A DNA stretch of 64,000 nt, from NCBI RefSeq assembly GCF_000023025.1, contig NC_012997.1:4709125-4773124 (forward strand), read 5' to 3'. The position numbers and the translations under genes are program-made. The DNA is from Teredinibacter turnerae T7901 (GTDB lineage Bacteria; Pseudomonadota; Gammaproteobacteria; Pseudomonadales; Cellvibrionaceae). The stretch's first letter is position 1; every line of letters begins with the position of its first letter. The notes beneath the pieces are model-generated. The model worked only from the letters and a program-made list of their open reading frames with translations. It was not told where the DNA came from and ran no database searches. Positions 17,615-27,048 of the stretch are shown here, one piece after another.

Positions 17615-18412
17615 TCACTCCTGAATATCTAATTCCACCATCAGTGGTTTATGGTCTGAAATGCGAGACCAGGGTGAGCGATGTAACCGCTCGATCTCGT
17701 AGCGACTGTTGCATCGCAAGTAAATTCTGTCCAGTCGCAGCAGCGGCATAGCCACCGGAAACGATCTGGCCGGCTTGCCTTGATGGCCGGTATAGGCATC
17801 GACCAGGCGACTTTCGTTAAATAGCAGATTTTCTGCCTTCAAACGCCAATCGTTAAAATCCCCAGCAACGACGACGGGTTCATCTGCTGGCAATGAATTG
17901 ACCAGTTTGCTTAGCCGTTTTAACTGAATCTGTCGATGCGATTCCCGCAAACTCAAATGCACACAAATGGCGTGGAGTTTTTGTTCACCGAGATTCAAAT
18001 GGCAATAGAGCAGGCCTCGTTTTTCAATACCACTTAACGAGATATCGTGATTGTGCCAACGGTCAATTGGAAACCGGCTAAGCAACGCGTTGCCGTGGTG
18101 CCCATGGGGATAGACAGCATTGCGACCATATGCATGCGCCGACCACACCTGGTCCGCCAAAAATTCGTACTGGGATTGCTCCGGCCATAAGTCCGTGTAG
18201 CGCGTAGCAAACTGACGATGTTCACCCAAGACCTCTTGTAGAAAGACCACATCTGGGTCAATCTCACGCAGCGCCTCCCGCAATTCGTGAAGCGTAAACC
18301 GCCTGTTAAATGCATTAAATCCTTTGTGCATATTTACTGTAAGGATTTTCACTTTTCTTGCTGACAAATCGGACTCCTGTTTAGCGTCCTGCAAACTAAC
18401 CTCTGTAACCAT
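17615..18412 (-). CDS. ybhP: Endonuclease/exonuclease/phosphatase family protein (YbhP-like)
   Basis: This 265-residue EEP-fold protein has the metal- and phosphate-site motifs NMHKGFN, FLQEVLGEH, GDFNDW and a terminal SDHKPLMVEL. It is the first gene of the operon with clsB and ybhN. Members of this fold cut phosphodiesters in nucleic acids or lipids; here linkage with cardiolipin synthesis suggests a lipid substrate, but that is inference. No signal peptide is visible. Confidence 0.85.
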   Translation of the reverse strand: MVTEVSLQDAKQESDLSARKVKILTVNMHKGFNAFNRRFTLHELREALREIDPDVVFLQEVLGEHRQFATRYTDLWPEQSQYEFLADQVWSAHAYGRNAVYPHGHHGNALLSRFPIDRWHNHDISLSGIEKRGLLYCHLNLGEQKLHAICVHLSLRESHRQIQLKRLSKLVNSLPADEPVVVAGDFNDWRLKAENLLFNESRLVDAYTGHQGKPARSFPVAMPLLRLDRIYLRCNSRYEIERLHRSPWSRISDHKPLMVELDIQE

Positions 18413-18531
18413 TTCATCGGTGAAGTAACATTTTCAGTAATTCCGCCTAAATGGCGTGGAAAACGCAGGTTATAGTGTGCAGAGCATTAACTGTGCCTAA
18501 TCAGGTGATAATTTATTGCTGTTTTATGGCC

Positions 18532-18573
18532 AAAAAAAAGAGAGCCAGTACAACTACCGACTCTCTTTTTTTA
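18532..18573 (-). terminator. Terminator of the outer-membrane protein gene
   Basis: AGAGAG and CTCTCT are flanked by long A and T runs (18532-18538 and 18567-18572), 25 bp past the stop codon of the minus-strand barrel gene. The arrangement is symmetric, so it may also stop transcripts in the other direction. Confidence 0.65.
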
Positions 18574-18597
18574 CTACTCGTAATCGCCGGTCAGACG

Positions 18598-19185
18598 CTA
18601 GAAATAATAGCGTGCGCCCACTTTGAGGGTATCTACATCGGTACTGTCGCCACCACCAACGATGTCGTCAGGCCAACCGCCATCTTCATATTCCACATCG
18701 TAACGATCATATTCCGCGGTAATCCACAGCGGCTCAGTCACGCGGAAGCTCACACCAATGCCGTAAAAGGGTGTCTCGCTCTCCGTCTTATCCTGAAAAT
18801 CCAGTGCCTGTACATCGACATCGCCGTAGAACTGACCCAACTCAACAAAAGCATTGAACGATTCGGTAAACGGCAGATAACCTACGACACTCGCGGAATA
18901 TCCATCCACTTCGGCGGAGACAAAATCACCACCGAACTTGCCCAAGTCGGTATACCCAAGCTCTACCCCCAGGAAAGGTAAAAAGCGGTATCCCGCGCTC
19001 AGTTCATACAAGGTATTTTGATCATCAAAGTCATCCCCATGAGTTTTATAGCCACCGTAGGCACCTTGAATAAAGAATCCGGTATCGTCGGCATAAACGG
19101 AAGGCGCAGTCAACGCCGCTGCCGATATAACGGATGCTCCAGCTACACAGGCCATTTTTTTGCAGATAGCTTTACGGTTAAACAT
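18598..19185 (-). CDS. Outer-membrane beta-barrel protein (OmpA/OmpW-like)
   Basis: This 195-residue protein has a signal peptide ending about VYADD. It shows alternating hydrophobic beta strands typical of an eight-strand barrel, and a terminal aromatic (VGARYYF) that the BAM machinery recognises. Phrases such as GYRFLPFLGVELGYTDLG are common in the OmpA-like transmembrane superfamily. There is no peptidoglycan-binding domain. GAGGAG precedes the ATG by about eight bases. It is monocistronic with its own terminator. The function is probably structural or adhesive and cannot be specified further. Confidence 0.82.
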   Translation of the reverse strand: MFNRKAICKKMACVAGASVISAAALTAPSVYADDTGFFIQGAYGGYKTHGDDFDDQNTLYELSAGYRFLPFLGVELGYTDLGKFGGDFVSAEVDGYSASVVGYLPFTESFNAFVELGQFYGDVDVQALDFQDKTESETPFYGIGVSFRVTEPLWITAEYDRYDVEYEDGGWPDDIVGGGDSTDVDTLKVGARYYF

Positions 19186-19589
19186 AAATTCATCTCCTCA
19201 TATTTTTTACTTTTAATCGCTAATCACAGACTCGCATGCATGGGCTTTTTTTTGGTTTAGCCGGTGTTGCCGGGCAACGCGTGGCGAATCTTGTACTGCT
19301 TTAGCAATTCCACGAAAGGGTAGGAGCGATAACTGTGCCAATTTTTAGTGCATGCCGGCAGGCCGCGTGATGACTGGCCTGCAGCGATGCCCCCTCTTTT
19401 TTACGAAGTCAACAACGCGCCGTGGTTGAGTAGGTTTTGCACCCGCTTGCAAATGCTACAAGCGAAAGCAGAACTGCGCCCAAACCAGCAGCCCTCTTTC
19501 TATGGAAGAACTCGGATCGCCGATTGTCATCTGGTAAAATCCAGCGGCATTACCCCCATTCCCCCGCAAGTGACCGAGAACTGAGCCCC
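19186..19589. other. Divergent upstream region of the barrel protein and rep genes
   Basis: This 404-bp region must contain promoters for both genes. Visible structures are a GTTGCC-G-GGCAAC palindrome (19266-19278) and a GCAGGCC...GGCCTGC stem (19358-19364 with 19376-19382). The rep frame is open upstream of the GTG at 19590, but residues before it do not resemble Rep. Confidence 0.35.
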
Positions 19590-21611
19590 GTGAACCGACT
19601 CAACCCGCGCCAGAAAGAAGCTGTGATGTACATCGACGGGCCCTGCCTCGTGCTGGCCGGTGCTGGCAGCGGTAAAACCAGCGTTATCACTCAGAAGATT
19701 GCCTATCTGATCCAGCAGTGCGATATGCCAGCTCGGCATATCGCCGCGGTTACCTTCACCAACAAGGCCGCGCGCGAAATGAAAGAACGGGTTGGCAAGC
19801 TGGTGAAAGGTAAAGCCGCCCACGGTTTAACCGTCTCGACCTTCCACAACCTGGGGTTGAATATCATTCGGCGCGAACTCAAGCACCTTGGCTACAAGTC
19901 TGGCTTTTCCATTTTCGATGCTGAGGATGCCAAAGCGCTGCTCAAGGAAATCATGCTGAAAAACGGCGATATCGATACCGATCTTGTCGATACCGTACAA
20001 CACCAGATTTCCAACTGGAAAAGCGGGCTAATAGAGCCCGCACAGGCGGCCGAGCTGGCCCAAAGTGCAGGCGAGCAGGCCTGGGCCCGTGTTTACGAGC
20101 GGTACAACAAGGCGTTACATGCCTACAATGCAGTGGATTTCGATGATTTGATCCGCCTGCCATCGGTGCTCTTTGCCAGCAATGATGATGTGCTGCAACG
20201 GTGGCGGCAGAAAATTCGCTATCTGCTTGTCGATGAGTATCAGGACACCAATTCCAGCCAGTACCAAATGGTAAAGCAGTTGATTGGCCACCGGGGCGCG
20301 CTGACAGTGGTAGGCGACGACGATCAGTCCATCTACGCCTGGCGGGGTGCCAGACCAGAAAACCTGAGCCTGTTAAAGCAGGACTTCCCCTCACTGCAGG
20401 TCATCAAACTCGAGCAAAACTACCGCTCCACAGCACGCATCCTCAAAGTTGCTAATACGTTAATCGCCAATAACCCGCATGAGTTCGATAAAACACTGTG
20501 GAGTGATCTGGGGATGGGCGAGCCGCTGCGCCTAATCCGGTGCAGTAACGAGGAAGCTGAGGCAGAGCGCGTAGCAACAGAGATACTGACCCAGCGCCTG
20601 CGCCGCCAATGCAAATTCCGCGACTTTGCCGTGCTTTACCGGGGCAACCATCAAGCCCGCTTAATCGAACTAAAACTGCAGCACCACCAGATTCCCTACA
20701 ACATGAGTGGCGGCACCAGTTTTTTCTCCCGCGCGGAAATAAAAGACATCATGGCGTACTTGCGCCTACTGGTTAACCCAGATGACGACAATGCGTTTTT
20801 GCGGGTGATTAACACCCCGCGCCGTCAAATCGGTACCGGTACGCTAGAAGCACTGGGGCGCTACGCCACAGAACGCGAAGTCAGCCTGTTAACCGCGTGT
20901 GACGAAATGGGCTTGCACGCGGTTATTCCCAAAAAAGGCTTGGAAAATCTGCGTGAATTCTGTAACTGGCTCGGCCGCGTGCGCAACAACTGCCATAACA
21001 ACGAGCCAATCGCGGCCATCCGCGAGATGATCAACGATATTAATTATGAGGGGTGGCTGCACCAGAACGCGAGTTCGCCCAAAGTGGCCGAAAAGCGGAT
21101 GGAAAATATCTGGACCCTGGTGGATTCCATCCGCGGTACCTTGGAGAAAATCAGCGAAGACGAGATGACAGGCGAAGAACGCATCAACACCGCCGTGTCC
21201 CGCCTGCTGCTTCAGGATTTGCTCGATCGCCAGGAAGAGGAGGACCTGACCGACCGGGTGCAATTATTAACCCTGCACGCGTCCAAAGGGCTGGAATTTC
21301 CGCACGTTTATTTAATTGGTATGGAAGAAGAGCTGCTCCCCCATCGCAACAGCATTGAAGAAAATAATATCGAGGAAGAGCGCCGTCTCACCTATGTGGG
21401 AATTACCCGCGCAAAAAAAACCCTGACGATGACATTGGCCGCAACCCGAAAGCAGTTTGGCGAAAAGCAAGCCACTGACCCAAGCCGGTTTTTAGAAGAA
21501 TTGCCAGAAGAAGATGTAGAACGGGAAGGGTTTTCGCCAGCCACCAAAGAAGAAAACGAGAAGAAAGGCGCGGAGGCCATGGCCTCTATTAAAGGCATGT
21601 TTGATTTGTGA
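19590..21611 (+). CDS. rep: ATP-dependent DNA helicase Rep
   Basis: This protein of about 673 residues is a UvrD/Rep superfamily 1A helicase. It has the Walker A GAGSGKT, FTNKAAREMKERV, LLVDEYQDTN, GDDDQSIYAWRGA, QNYRS, LMTLHASKGLEF-like and YVGITRAKK motifs, in the usual order. Rep unwinds DNA 3' to 5' and clears protein roadblocks ahead of the replication fork. The start is set at the GTG at 19590 because MNRLNPRQKEAV matches the N-terminus of E. coli Rep; the open frame begins 51 codons earlier but that part has no Rep-like sequence. The 11-bp hairpin at 21613 ends the gene. Confidence 0.95.
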   Translation: MNRLNPRQKEAVMYIDGPCLVLAGAGSGKTSVITQKIAYLIQQCDMPARHIAAVTFTNKAAREMKERVGKLVKGKAAHGLTVSTFHNLGLNIIRRELKHLGYKSGFSIFDAEDAKALLKEIMLKNGDIDTDLVDTVQHQISNWKSGLIEPAQAAELAQSAGEQAWARVYERYNKALHAYNAVDFDDLIRLPSVLFASNDDVLQRWRQKIRYLLVDEYQDTNSSQYQMVKQLIGHRGALTVVGDDDQSIYAWRGARPENLSLLKQDFPSLQVIKLEQNYRSTARILKVANTLIANNPHEFDKTLWSDLGMGEPLRLIRCSNEEAEAERVATEILTQRLRRQCKFRDFAVLYRGNHQARLIELKLQHHQIPYNMSGGTSFFSRAEIKDIMAYLRLLVNPDDDNAFLRVINTPRRQIGTGTLEALGRYATEREVSLLTACDEMGLHAVIPKKGLENLREFCNWLGRVRNNCHNNEPIAAIREMINDINYEGWLHQNASSPKVAEKRMENIWTLVDSIRGTLEKISEDEMTGEERINTAVSRLLLQDLLDRQEEEDLTDRVQLLTLHASKGLEFPHVYLIGMEEELLPHRNSIEENNIEEERRLTYVGITRAKKTLTMTLAATRKQFGEKQATDPSRFLEELPEEDVEREGFSPATKEENEKKGAEAMASIKGMFDL

Positions 21612-21612
21612 A

Positions 21613-21638
21613 GCAGGCACAGACGGCTCTGTGCCTGC
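21613..21638. terminator. Shared terminator of rep and the SDR gene
   Basis: GCAGGCACAGA (21613-21623) and TCTGTGCCTGC (21628-21638) form a perfect 11-bp stem with a CGGC loop between the convergent ends of rep and the downstream operon. No long T-run is present on either side. Confidence 0.6.
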
Positions 21639-21644
21639 AGATGA

Positions 21645-22391
21645 TTACATAGAAAGCTTTTTGAAAATAAATTCGGGAACAGATTTAACAATAGTCATAA
21701 TTAACCACCAGAAGCCTGGTGTATAAATAACGTTACGTTTTTTCTGGACGGCTTTAACAATATCCTGTGCGACCTGTTCCGGCGATGCCCACAGCAACCC
21801 TTTCTTCGCAATAGATTCCGTCATAGGTGTATCAACAAAGCCCGGCTTAATTGTCAGCAGGTGAACCCCGGATTTTGTTAATCGGTTGCGTAAACCCTGA
21901 GCGTAAATCGCTGTCGCACCTTTAGCCGCACCGTAGATATAGTTACTCTGACGCCCGCGATCGCCCGCCACAGAACCGATAACGGCAATGGTACCGCGCT
22001 TAATCGCTTCCATACGCAAGGCCAGCGCCTCCATCAACGCCATATGGGAAAGCGCGTTTTCCCGCAACGCCTGCTCGGTAAGCTCCCAGCTCTTTTCGAT
22101 CTCGCGTTGCTCTGGCAGGGTTCCGTGTGCGATAAGCGCAACATCGATACTACCCAGCGTTTCCCAGGCTCGGCTGATACAGGCGTCCATCGCATCGAGT
22201 TGGGTGAGGTCCTGCACCTGCACATGCGCTGCTGTCGCTGAACGCCCAATTAAATCCTCAGCAATCAACGCAAGCTTATCGTCATTCCGACCCACCAAAA
22301 CGAATTTTACTGGTGTTGTGGCCGACAACAAAAACTGGCGGGCCACCGCCTGCGCGATAGCCGATGTCGCACCCAAAATTAATACGTTCAT
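21645..22391 (-). CDS. dprE2: DprE2-like 2-keto-erythro-pentose reductase (SDR)
   Basis: This 248-residue short-chain dehydrogenase has an NAD(P) site GATSAIAQA, SVAGDRGR and the catalytic YGAAK. Its C-terminus (VIYTPGFWWLIMTIVKSVPEFIFKKLSM, read in part) resembles the end of mycobacterial DprE2, which most SDRs lack. DprE2 reduces the keto intermediate to polyprenyl-phosphoryl-arabinose using NADH. It is the last gene of the operon, and its ATG overlaps the TGA of the DprE1-like gene. The polyprenyl chain used here is unknown. As an SDR alone it would be ambiguous; the neighbour makes the assignment. Confidence 0.78.
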   Translation of the reverse strand: MNVLILGATSAIAQAVARQFLLSATTPVKFVLVGRNDDKLALIAEDLIGRSATAAHVQVQDLTQLDAMDACISRAWETLGSIDVALIAHGTLPEQREIEKSWELTEQALRENALSHMALMEALALRMEAIKRGTIAVIGSVAGDRGRQSNYIYGAAKGATAIYAQGLRNRLTKSGVHLLTIKPGFVDTPMTESIAKKGLLWASPEQVAQDIVKAVQKKRNVIYTPGFWWLIMTIVKSVPEFIFKKLSM

Positions 22392-23707
22392 GCATTCTCC
22401 TGTGTTACCCGTCGCCAGAAGCTCGAGCTGAATTTGGGATCAATAAACTTGGCAAACGCCTCCCACTGGGGATATTGCTGCTGAAAGTCTGCTGCCTTCA
22501 TACAGGCATCTTTAGCTGGGTAATTTTTGCCGTTTTGCTCTCGCACTATCGCATCGAGGCGGTCAAATAAACGTTGGGTTTTGTCACCCCAATTGGGGAA
22601 ATCCAACGCCAGCGTTATACCTTTTTCTGGAAACGACAACATACCCGGTGATTGCTTATCGCCAAAGACCTTGAGCACAGCGAGGAAAGATGCATTGCCG
22701 GATAAACTGATCTGGTTCAACATCTCCCTGATCGCTTCCCGGCCTTCGTTCGCCTCACCGAAAGGAACACAGCACTGGTACTGGTAGAAGCCTTTGCGGC
22801 CATAAATGCGATTCCACGCATGCACTTTATCCAGCGGATAAAAGAAAGGCTCGTAGTCTGTTACTCCCCGACCGGACTTTCGCTTGCCATTGGCGAAGTA
22901 AAGGTTGTTGAACGCCTGCACCGAGTATTTGTTCAACGAAAACGATGGGAAATCCAGTGGCACGGCGAGCCGTTTAGTCGCCAGATTTTTTCGGCTTTCG
23001 GTTTGACTGAATTCACCCCCGGAAAAAATACCTCGCCCCAATTGCGCTCCTCGCGTCAGACAATCCACCCAGGCAACGGTGTAGGTTGTGTCCTCATGCT
23101 GCTCGAATAAATCGAGACCTTCGTCGAGGCCGTTAAACGCCTGATTGTTCACGTCGATTTTATTGGCAGCAATTTTGGTGAGCTGAATTTTGGCGGTAAG
23201 AATAAGCCCGGTGAGCCCCAAACCCGCGATTGTCGCGGCAAAATAGTCCGCGTGCTCTGTTGGCGTACACCAAAGTTTTTCGCCACTGGAACGCAGTAAT
23301 TCAAAACCCAGCACATGGCAGCCGAAGGTACCGGCGCAATGATGATTTTTACCGTGCACGTCGTTGGCAATCGCGCCGCCGAGTGTAACGAACTGCGTAC
23401 CTGGTGTTACCGGTAAAAACCAGCCGCGCGGCACAACAACGCGTAAAATATCGCCCAGGCTGATGCCTGCCTCGCAATGCAATACACCCGTTTCCGCATC
23501 GAAAGCGATCACTCTATCCAGTGCCGTAGTACGCACCAGTATGCCTTCGTCATTTATCGGCACATCGCCGTAACTGCGCCCCAAACCGTAAGGCAGACAG
23601 CTGGCGGTAAAGCCTGCGAAGTTTATGGTGTCTGTGCGCCACCTGAGATTAACCACCTGGTGAGATGCCTTGGGGATTCCCCCCCAGGACCAGGATTCCT
23701 TTTTCAT
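22388..23707 (-). CDS. dprE1: DprE1-like FAD-dependent polyprenyl-phosphoryl-ribose oxidase
   Basis: This protein of about 439 residues is a VAO-type flavoenzyme. It has the FAD loop YGLGRSYGD and the region VTLGGAIANDVHGKNHHCAGTFG, very close to mycobacterial DprE1. That enzyme oxidises the 2'-OH of decaprenyl-phosphoryl-ribose in the first half of its epimerisation to arabinose. The start at 23707 is chosen because AGGAG lies six bases upstream; the open frame extends further but has no site and would overlap the preceding gene. The operon order is flippase, HAD-UbiA, DprE1, DprE2. Confidence 0.85.
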   Translation of the reverse strand: MKKESWSWGGIPKASHQVVNLRWRTDTINFAGFTASCLPYGLGRSYGDVPINDEGILVRTTALDRVIAFDAETGVLHCEAGISLGDILRVVVPRGWFLPVTPGTQFVTLGGAIANDVHGKNHHCAGTFGCHVLGFELLRSSGEKLWCTPTEHADYFAATIAGLGLTGLILTAKIQLTKIAANKIDVNNQAFNGLDEGLDLFEQHEDTTYTVAWVDCLTRGAQLGRGIFSGGEFSQTESRKNLATKRLAVPLDFPSFSLNKYSVQAFNNLYFANGKRKSGRGVTDYEPFFYPLDKVHAWNRIYGRKGFYQYQCCVPFGEANEGREAIREMLNQISLSGNASFLAVLKVFGDKQSPGMLSFPEKGITLALDFPNWGDKTQRLFDRLDAIVREQNGKNYPAKDACMKAADFQQQYPQWEAFAKFIDPKFSSSFWRRVTQENA

Positions 23708-23715
23708 AGCCGCTC

Positions 23716-25176
23716 CTAGAGCATACCTGCAGTGATCAGAATTACTATCAAGACTGCACCGGCGTACCAACTGTTTTGATCTTTAATGGCGAAACTGATT
23801 GGGTCTTCGTTCATTTGACCCCGTGCAGTGAGCATCCATATTCGCATAATCCAGTAGCCGATAACCGGGCAGATCAGCCAAAGTACCTGAGGATGACTAT
23901 ACAACTGAATTACATCGTCACTATTGATATAGAACGCCATTACCAGTACCGCGAGAAATCCTGCGCTGCCGCCCAGGCTTTGGAGTATTTCCATATCGGA
24001 CTGGTAATATCCCCGACCAAGAATTTGTTTATCAGTGGTTTCCGCTGTTTGATTCTTCGCGGTGTTGATAAGTTCACTCACACGCTTAACAATTGCCAGC
24101 GATAAAAACAGAAACATCGAAAAACTCAACAACCAGAATGTAAGCTCAACACCCGCTGCCACACCGCCGGCGATTACGCGAATTGTAAACAGGCTCGCCA
24201 ACACAATCACATCGACAGTTTGCAGCTTCTTCAATTTAAAACTGTAAAAAACGGTAATAAATAAATATGCCGCCAACACGTAGATGAAATGCAGGTTGAC
24301 GGTTAGCGCAATAACAATTCCTGCGAGCATTAAACCGGCACATAGCATAATGCCTTCAGGTATAGGCAAGACCCCGCTGGCGAGCGGCCTTTTACATTTT
24401 GTATGATGCTTGCGATCCGCTTCAAGGTCTAACAGGTCGTTAAACAAATAGGTTGACGATGCACACAAGCCAAATGCGATAAATGCACAGATCACGTCGG
24501 TAATGGATTGCAGAGAATCTATTTTGTGGGCCATTAACAAAGGCACAAATAACAATCCGTTTTTCGCCCACTGGTGTATTCGAATCGCTTTCAATACCAC
24601 CTTGAGGGTCAGTTTCGACGGTGTGATCACTTTTTCAACTTCACACACTTTGCGCGCTTTAGCCGCAAGACTCTCGCCACCAACCACCACCGCAGACTTT
24701 GCATACTGCCATACATGTAAGTCGGGTGAGGAATTTCCGAGGTAGTCAAAGCCTTTGTCACCATAGGTATCTAAAGCATATTTAGCTTTGTACTTACCCG
24801 TCAGGTTCACCTGCTCGTCCGTCGCGACAACGCCAGAGAACACACCAAGATTCTCGGCAATCTTTTCTGCAAGCTTAAACCAGGTACCGGTGCACAAAAT
24901 AAGCTCTCTGCCTTTTTGGTGCTCCTCTTTCAAATACGCGACCACCTCTTCGCGATAAGGCAGGGCTTCGACGTTCAGCTGGGTGTAGCGGTATAGCTTT
25001 CCCTTCAACACCTGTTTACCAGCCATTAGCCAAAACACCATATGGATAATCAGCCAGGGCTTATTTTTTAACAGCAACATTGCTGTCTCGTGCAGACTAT
25101 CTGTACAGATCAACGATCCGTCGAGGTCAACCAGTAGCGGGGTTTGATCTCTGCTATCAATCATTCTTCGTATCAC
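23716..25176 (-). CDS. HAD phosphatase-UbiA phosphoribosyltransferase fusion
   Basis: This 486-residue protein has an N-terminal HAD hydrolase (about 10-190; the nucleophile Asp of LLVDLDGSL, then LCTGTW and a GNSSPD loop). A UbiA-type prenyltransferase follows with about eight membrane segments (about 205-486) and the Asp-rich NDLLDLEADRKH. UbiA members of this type (mycobacterial Rv3806c) join PRPP to polyprenyl phosphate; the HAD part would remove the 5'-phosphate, giving polyprenyl-phosphoryl-ribose. The fusion puts both steps in one chain. The start is a GTG overlapping the previous TGA; an ATG 12 bases later is an alternative with GAGGAG 11 bases before it. Confidence 0.82.
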   Translation of the reverse strand: MIRRMIDSRDQTPLLVDLDGSLICTDSLHETAMLLLKNKPWLIIHMVFWLMAGKQVLKGKLYRYTQLNVEALPYREEVVAYLKEEHQKGRELILCTGTWFKLAEKIAENLGVFSGVVATDEQVNLTGKYKAKYALDTYGDKGFDYLGNSSPDLHVWQYAKSAVVVGGESLAAKARKVCEVEKVITPSKLTLKVVLKAIRIHQWAKNGLLFVPLLMAHKIDSLQSITDVICAFIAFGLCASSTYLFNDLLDLEADRKHHTKCKRPLASGVLPIPEGIMLCAGLMLAGIVIALTVNLHFIYVLAAYLFITVFYSFKLKKLQTVDVIVLASLFTIRVIAGGVAAGVELTFWLLSFSMFLFLSLAIVKRVSELINTAKNQTAETTDKQILGRGYYQSDMEILQSLGGSAGFLAVLVMAFYINSDDVIQLYSHPQVLWLICPVIGYWIMRIWMLTARGQMNEDPISFAIKDQNSWYAGAVLIVILITAGML

Positions 25177-26126
25177 TCCTCAACACGAAATGTGGCTTTA
25201 TATCTCATCTGTAATTTTGCCATTACCGCCAGCCCGATAAAAATAGCGAGCCAGAGTGTTACCACTCGACAAATAATGGTGGCAACGGTTGCATCTGAAA
25301 ACGATACTCCGAGCATAACCAGCATGCTGGCCATCACGGCCTCTGCCCCCCCCAGCCCGCCGGGCATAAAACTCAGCGCACCCACAATCATGCTGAGTGA
25401 ATAAATGCCGGCGGCCAGCAAAATCCATTCATTTCCGGTGAGCCATTTAACCAATAGTACAAAGCCCCAGGCTTCTGCTCCCCAGGATACAACGCCCATC
25501 ACCAGGCCGACCAACCAGATACGCCAGCCCATAAATTTTGCTGCCGCCTGTAGCGTACGGGATAAACCTGACAGTACTTTTTTTACTGTCGGGTGCTTTG
25601 CGTTTGTAGCGAGTGACTCCAGCATCTGCAAAAACAGGCGGGAGCGCAAACACAATCCGCTTACAACCACAACGGCAATAACCAGATAGGCAGCCCACTG
25701 AAACTGCTCGAAATAAAACAATGCAAACGAGCCAATAATTAACACAGAAATTAAATCGATTAAGCGTTCTGCAAAAAGCGCAGCGAGAGAGTCACTAGCT
25801 TTTACACCATATTCTTTGAGGTAAACGGAACGCAGGGCTTCACCCACTTTGCCTGGTGTTGCCGTCAGTGCAAACCCGGAAACATAGCATTCCATATGGG
25901 CTTTCAATGGAACAGATATTCCTGTGACCCGGGAGATCATCCAATGCCAGCGCAAAAATCGTACGCCGTAATTAAAGAGTGACAATAAAACCAACACTAG
26001 AAAACCCTGTGCACTGACGCGTTGTAGTCCTGCGGACACCTCGTCGTAACCCGAGAATACAACCCAGGCGGCATAGGCCAAAATACTGATGAGAGTAACA
26101 GTGATTATTTTGTTGAGATATGGCAT
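25173..26126 (-). CDS. YbhN-like membrane protein, flippase candidate
   Basis: This 317-residue polytopic protein has about eight segments and the family signature LSMIVGALSFMPGGLGGAEAVMASMLV, a distant paralogue of the YbhN protein at 15309. It is the first gene of the arabinose-lipid operon and overlaps the HAD-UbiA gene by a few bases. The position suggests it moves the lipid-linked sugar across the inner membrane, in line with suspected roles of this superfamily. That role is inferred from context only. A direct search with known arabinose-lipid transporters would test it. Confidence 0.72.
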   Translation of the reverse strand: MPYLNKIITVTLISILAYAAWVVFSGYDEVSAGLQRVSAQGFLVLVLLSLFNYGVRFLRWHWMISRVTGISVPLKAHMECYVSGFALTATPGKVGEALRSVYLKEYGVKASDSLAALFAERLIDLISVLIIGSFALFYFEQFQWAAYLVIAVVVVSGLCLRSRLFLQMLESLATNAKHPTVKKVLSGLSRTLQAAAKFMGWRIWLVGLVMGVVSWGAEAWGFVLLVKWLTGNEWILLAAGIYSLSMIVGALSFMPGGLGGAEAVMASMLVMLGVSFSDATVATIICRVVTLWLAIFIGLAVMAKLQMRYKATFRVEE

Positions 26127-26478
26127 GAACTTTTGGGCGTTAGAGGTGGTCCTTCACGCGGTACAGCACGATCATGTTTGATCGGCACCGCAATAAATAG
26201 AAACGAGTAGACTATCATCACTTTACAGTGAGTCATTCACTTGCACAGCTCAACACACACATGCATCAGGCCGCAACGTTTTGTTAGCAATAATAGTGCC
26301 TTCGAATTTTTTTAGGGCTGCAACGGGCTGGAGCAAGGCTAAAAAAGATTGGTAATCCAGTCTCGCGCAGCAAGGCCGCGTAAACACACACTATTGCGAA
26401 AATGGATTTCGCATAAAAACAACAAACCTGGAGCAAAAAAAAACCGCGCTTTCGCGCGGCTTTTTTGCAACTGTAAAA
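26127..26478. other. Upstream region of the arabinose-lipid operon
   Basis: This 352-bp region holds the promoter of the minus-strand operon and the terminator of the cytochrome gene at 26435-26466. I see no other feature and no credible open frame. Confidence 0.35.
26435..26466 (-). terminator. Terminator of the cytochrome c5 gene
   Basis: A-run, CCGCGC, TTTC loop, GCGCGG, T-run: a classic rho-independent terminator, symmetrical and thus possibly bidirectional. It lies 13 bp past the cytochrome stop on the minus strand. Confidence 0.88.
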
Positions 26479-26880
26479 TTATTGTGACTTACTGGTCATA
26501 TAATCTACAGCGCCTTTGATTTCTTCTTCAGAGCAATCAAAGCATAGGCCTTTTGCTGGCATACCGTTAAAGCCGTTAAGCGCATGGGTGTACAAGGTTT
26601 CTTTACCTTTGGCGATGCGGGGTGCCCACGCGTCTTTGTCGCCAAATTTCGGCGCACCTGCAGCACCAGTGCCGTGACAGGCTGAACATTTTTGGTAGAT
26701 TTCCTCACCGGATCGGCTAGCAGAAGCGCCAGCATCTGCAACCTGTACCGCCGCAGCACATTCGTCGCCAGCCATACATGTTTTGCCAACAGGCTGGATA
26801 CGCTCTTCCAATGATTCCGCCGATACGGCGAGGGAAAAAGCAGCGAGAACACCCGCCAGTGCAAGAGTGGAAAGTTTCAT
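26479..26880 (-). CDS. Cytochrome c5-like monohaem cytochrome
   Basis: The protein is about 133 residues, with a signal peptide MKLSTLALAGVLAAF...SA and one haem site CSACHGTGAAGAP. The distal Met is probably in NGMPAKG, and the C-terminal CFDCSEEEIK is typical of cytochrome c5. A second Cys pair (TCMAGDEC) near the N-terminus may form a disulphide. It carries electrons in the periplasm. The start at 26880 is favoured over 26886 because GGGGA is six bases from it. It ends at a strong terminator and is probably monocistronic. Confidence 0.88.
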   Translation of the reverse strand: MKLSTLALAGVLAAFSLAVSAESLEERIQPVGKTCMAGDECAAAVQVADAGASASRSGEEIYQKCSACHGTGAAGAPKFGDKDAWAPRIAKGKETLYTHALNGFNGMPAKGLCFDCSEEEIKGAVDYMTSKSQ

Positions 26881-26982
26881 ATTCATTCCCCAGTTTTCCT
26901 GTGATACAGAACGAGTCGAATTTTGTGGCTGGATTATAGCGAGAAACCACACAAATAGGCAGCGTTAAATCGATCAAGGCGC

Positions 26983-27011
26983 TGGACGAAGTCGCAACTC
27001 GTGGGTATTAT
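26983..27011 (+). promoter_or_regulatory. Sigma-70 promoter of the tRNA-Arg gene
   Basis: TGGACG (26983-26988) and TATTAT (27006-27011) are separated by exactly 17 bases and are followed by GCACACC. The leader contains the hairpin TTTCGGGG-GC-TCCCCGAAA (27022-27042 approximately) before the mature tRNA. Confidence 0.6.
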
Positions 27012-27048
27012 GCACACCTTCTTTTCGGGGGCTCCCCGAAACCTCTAC

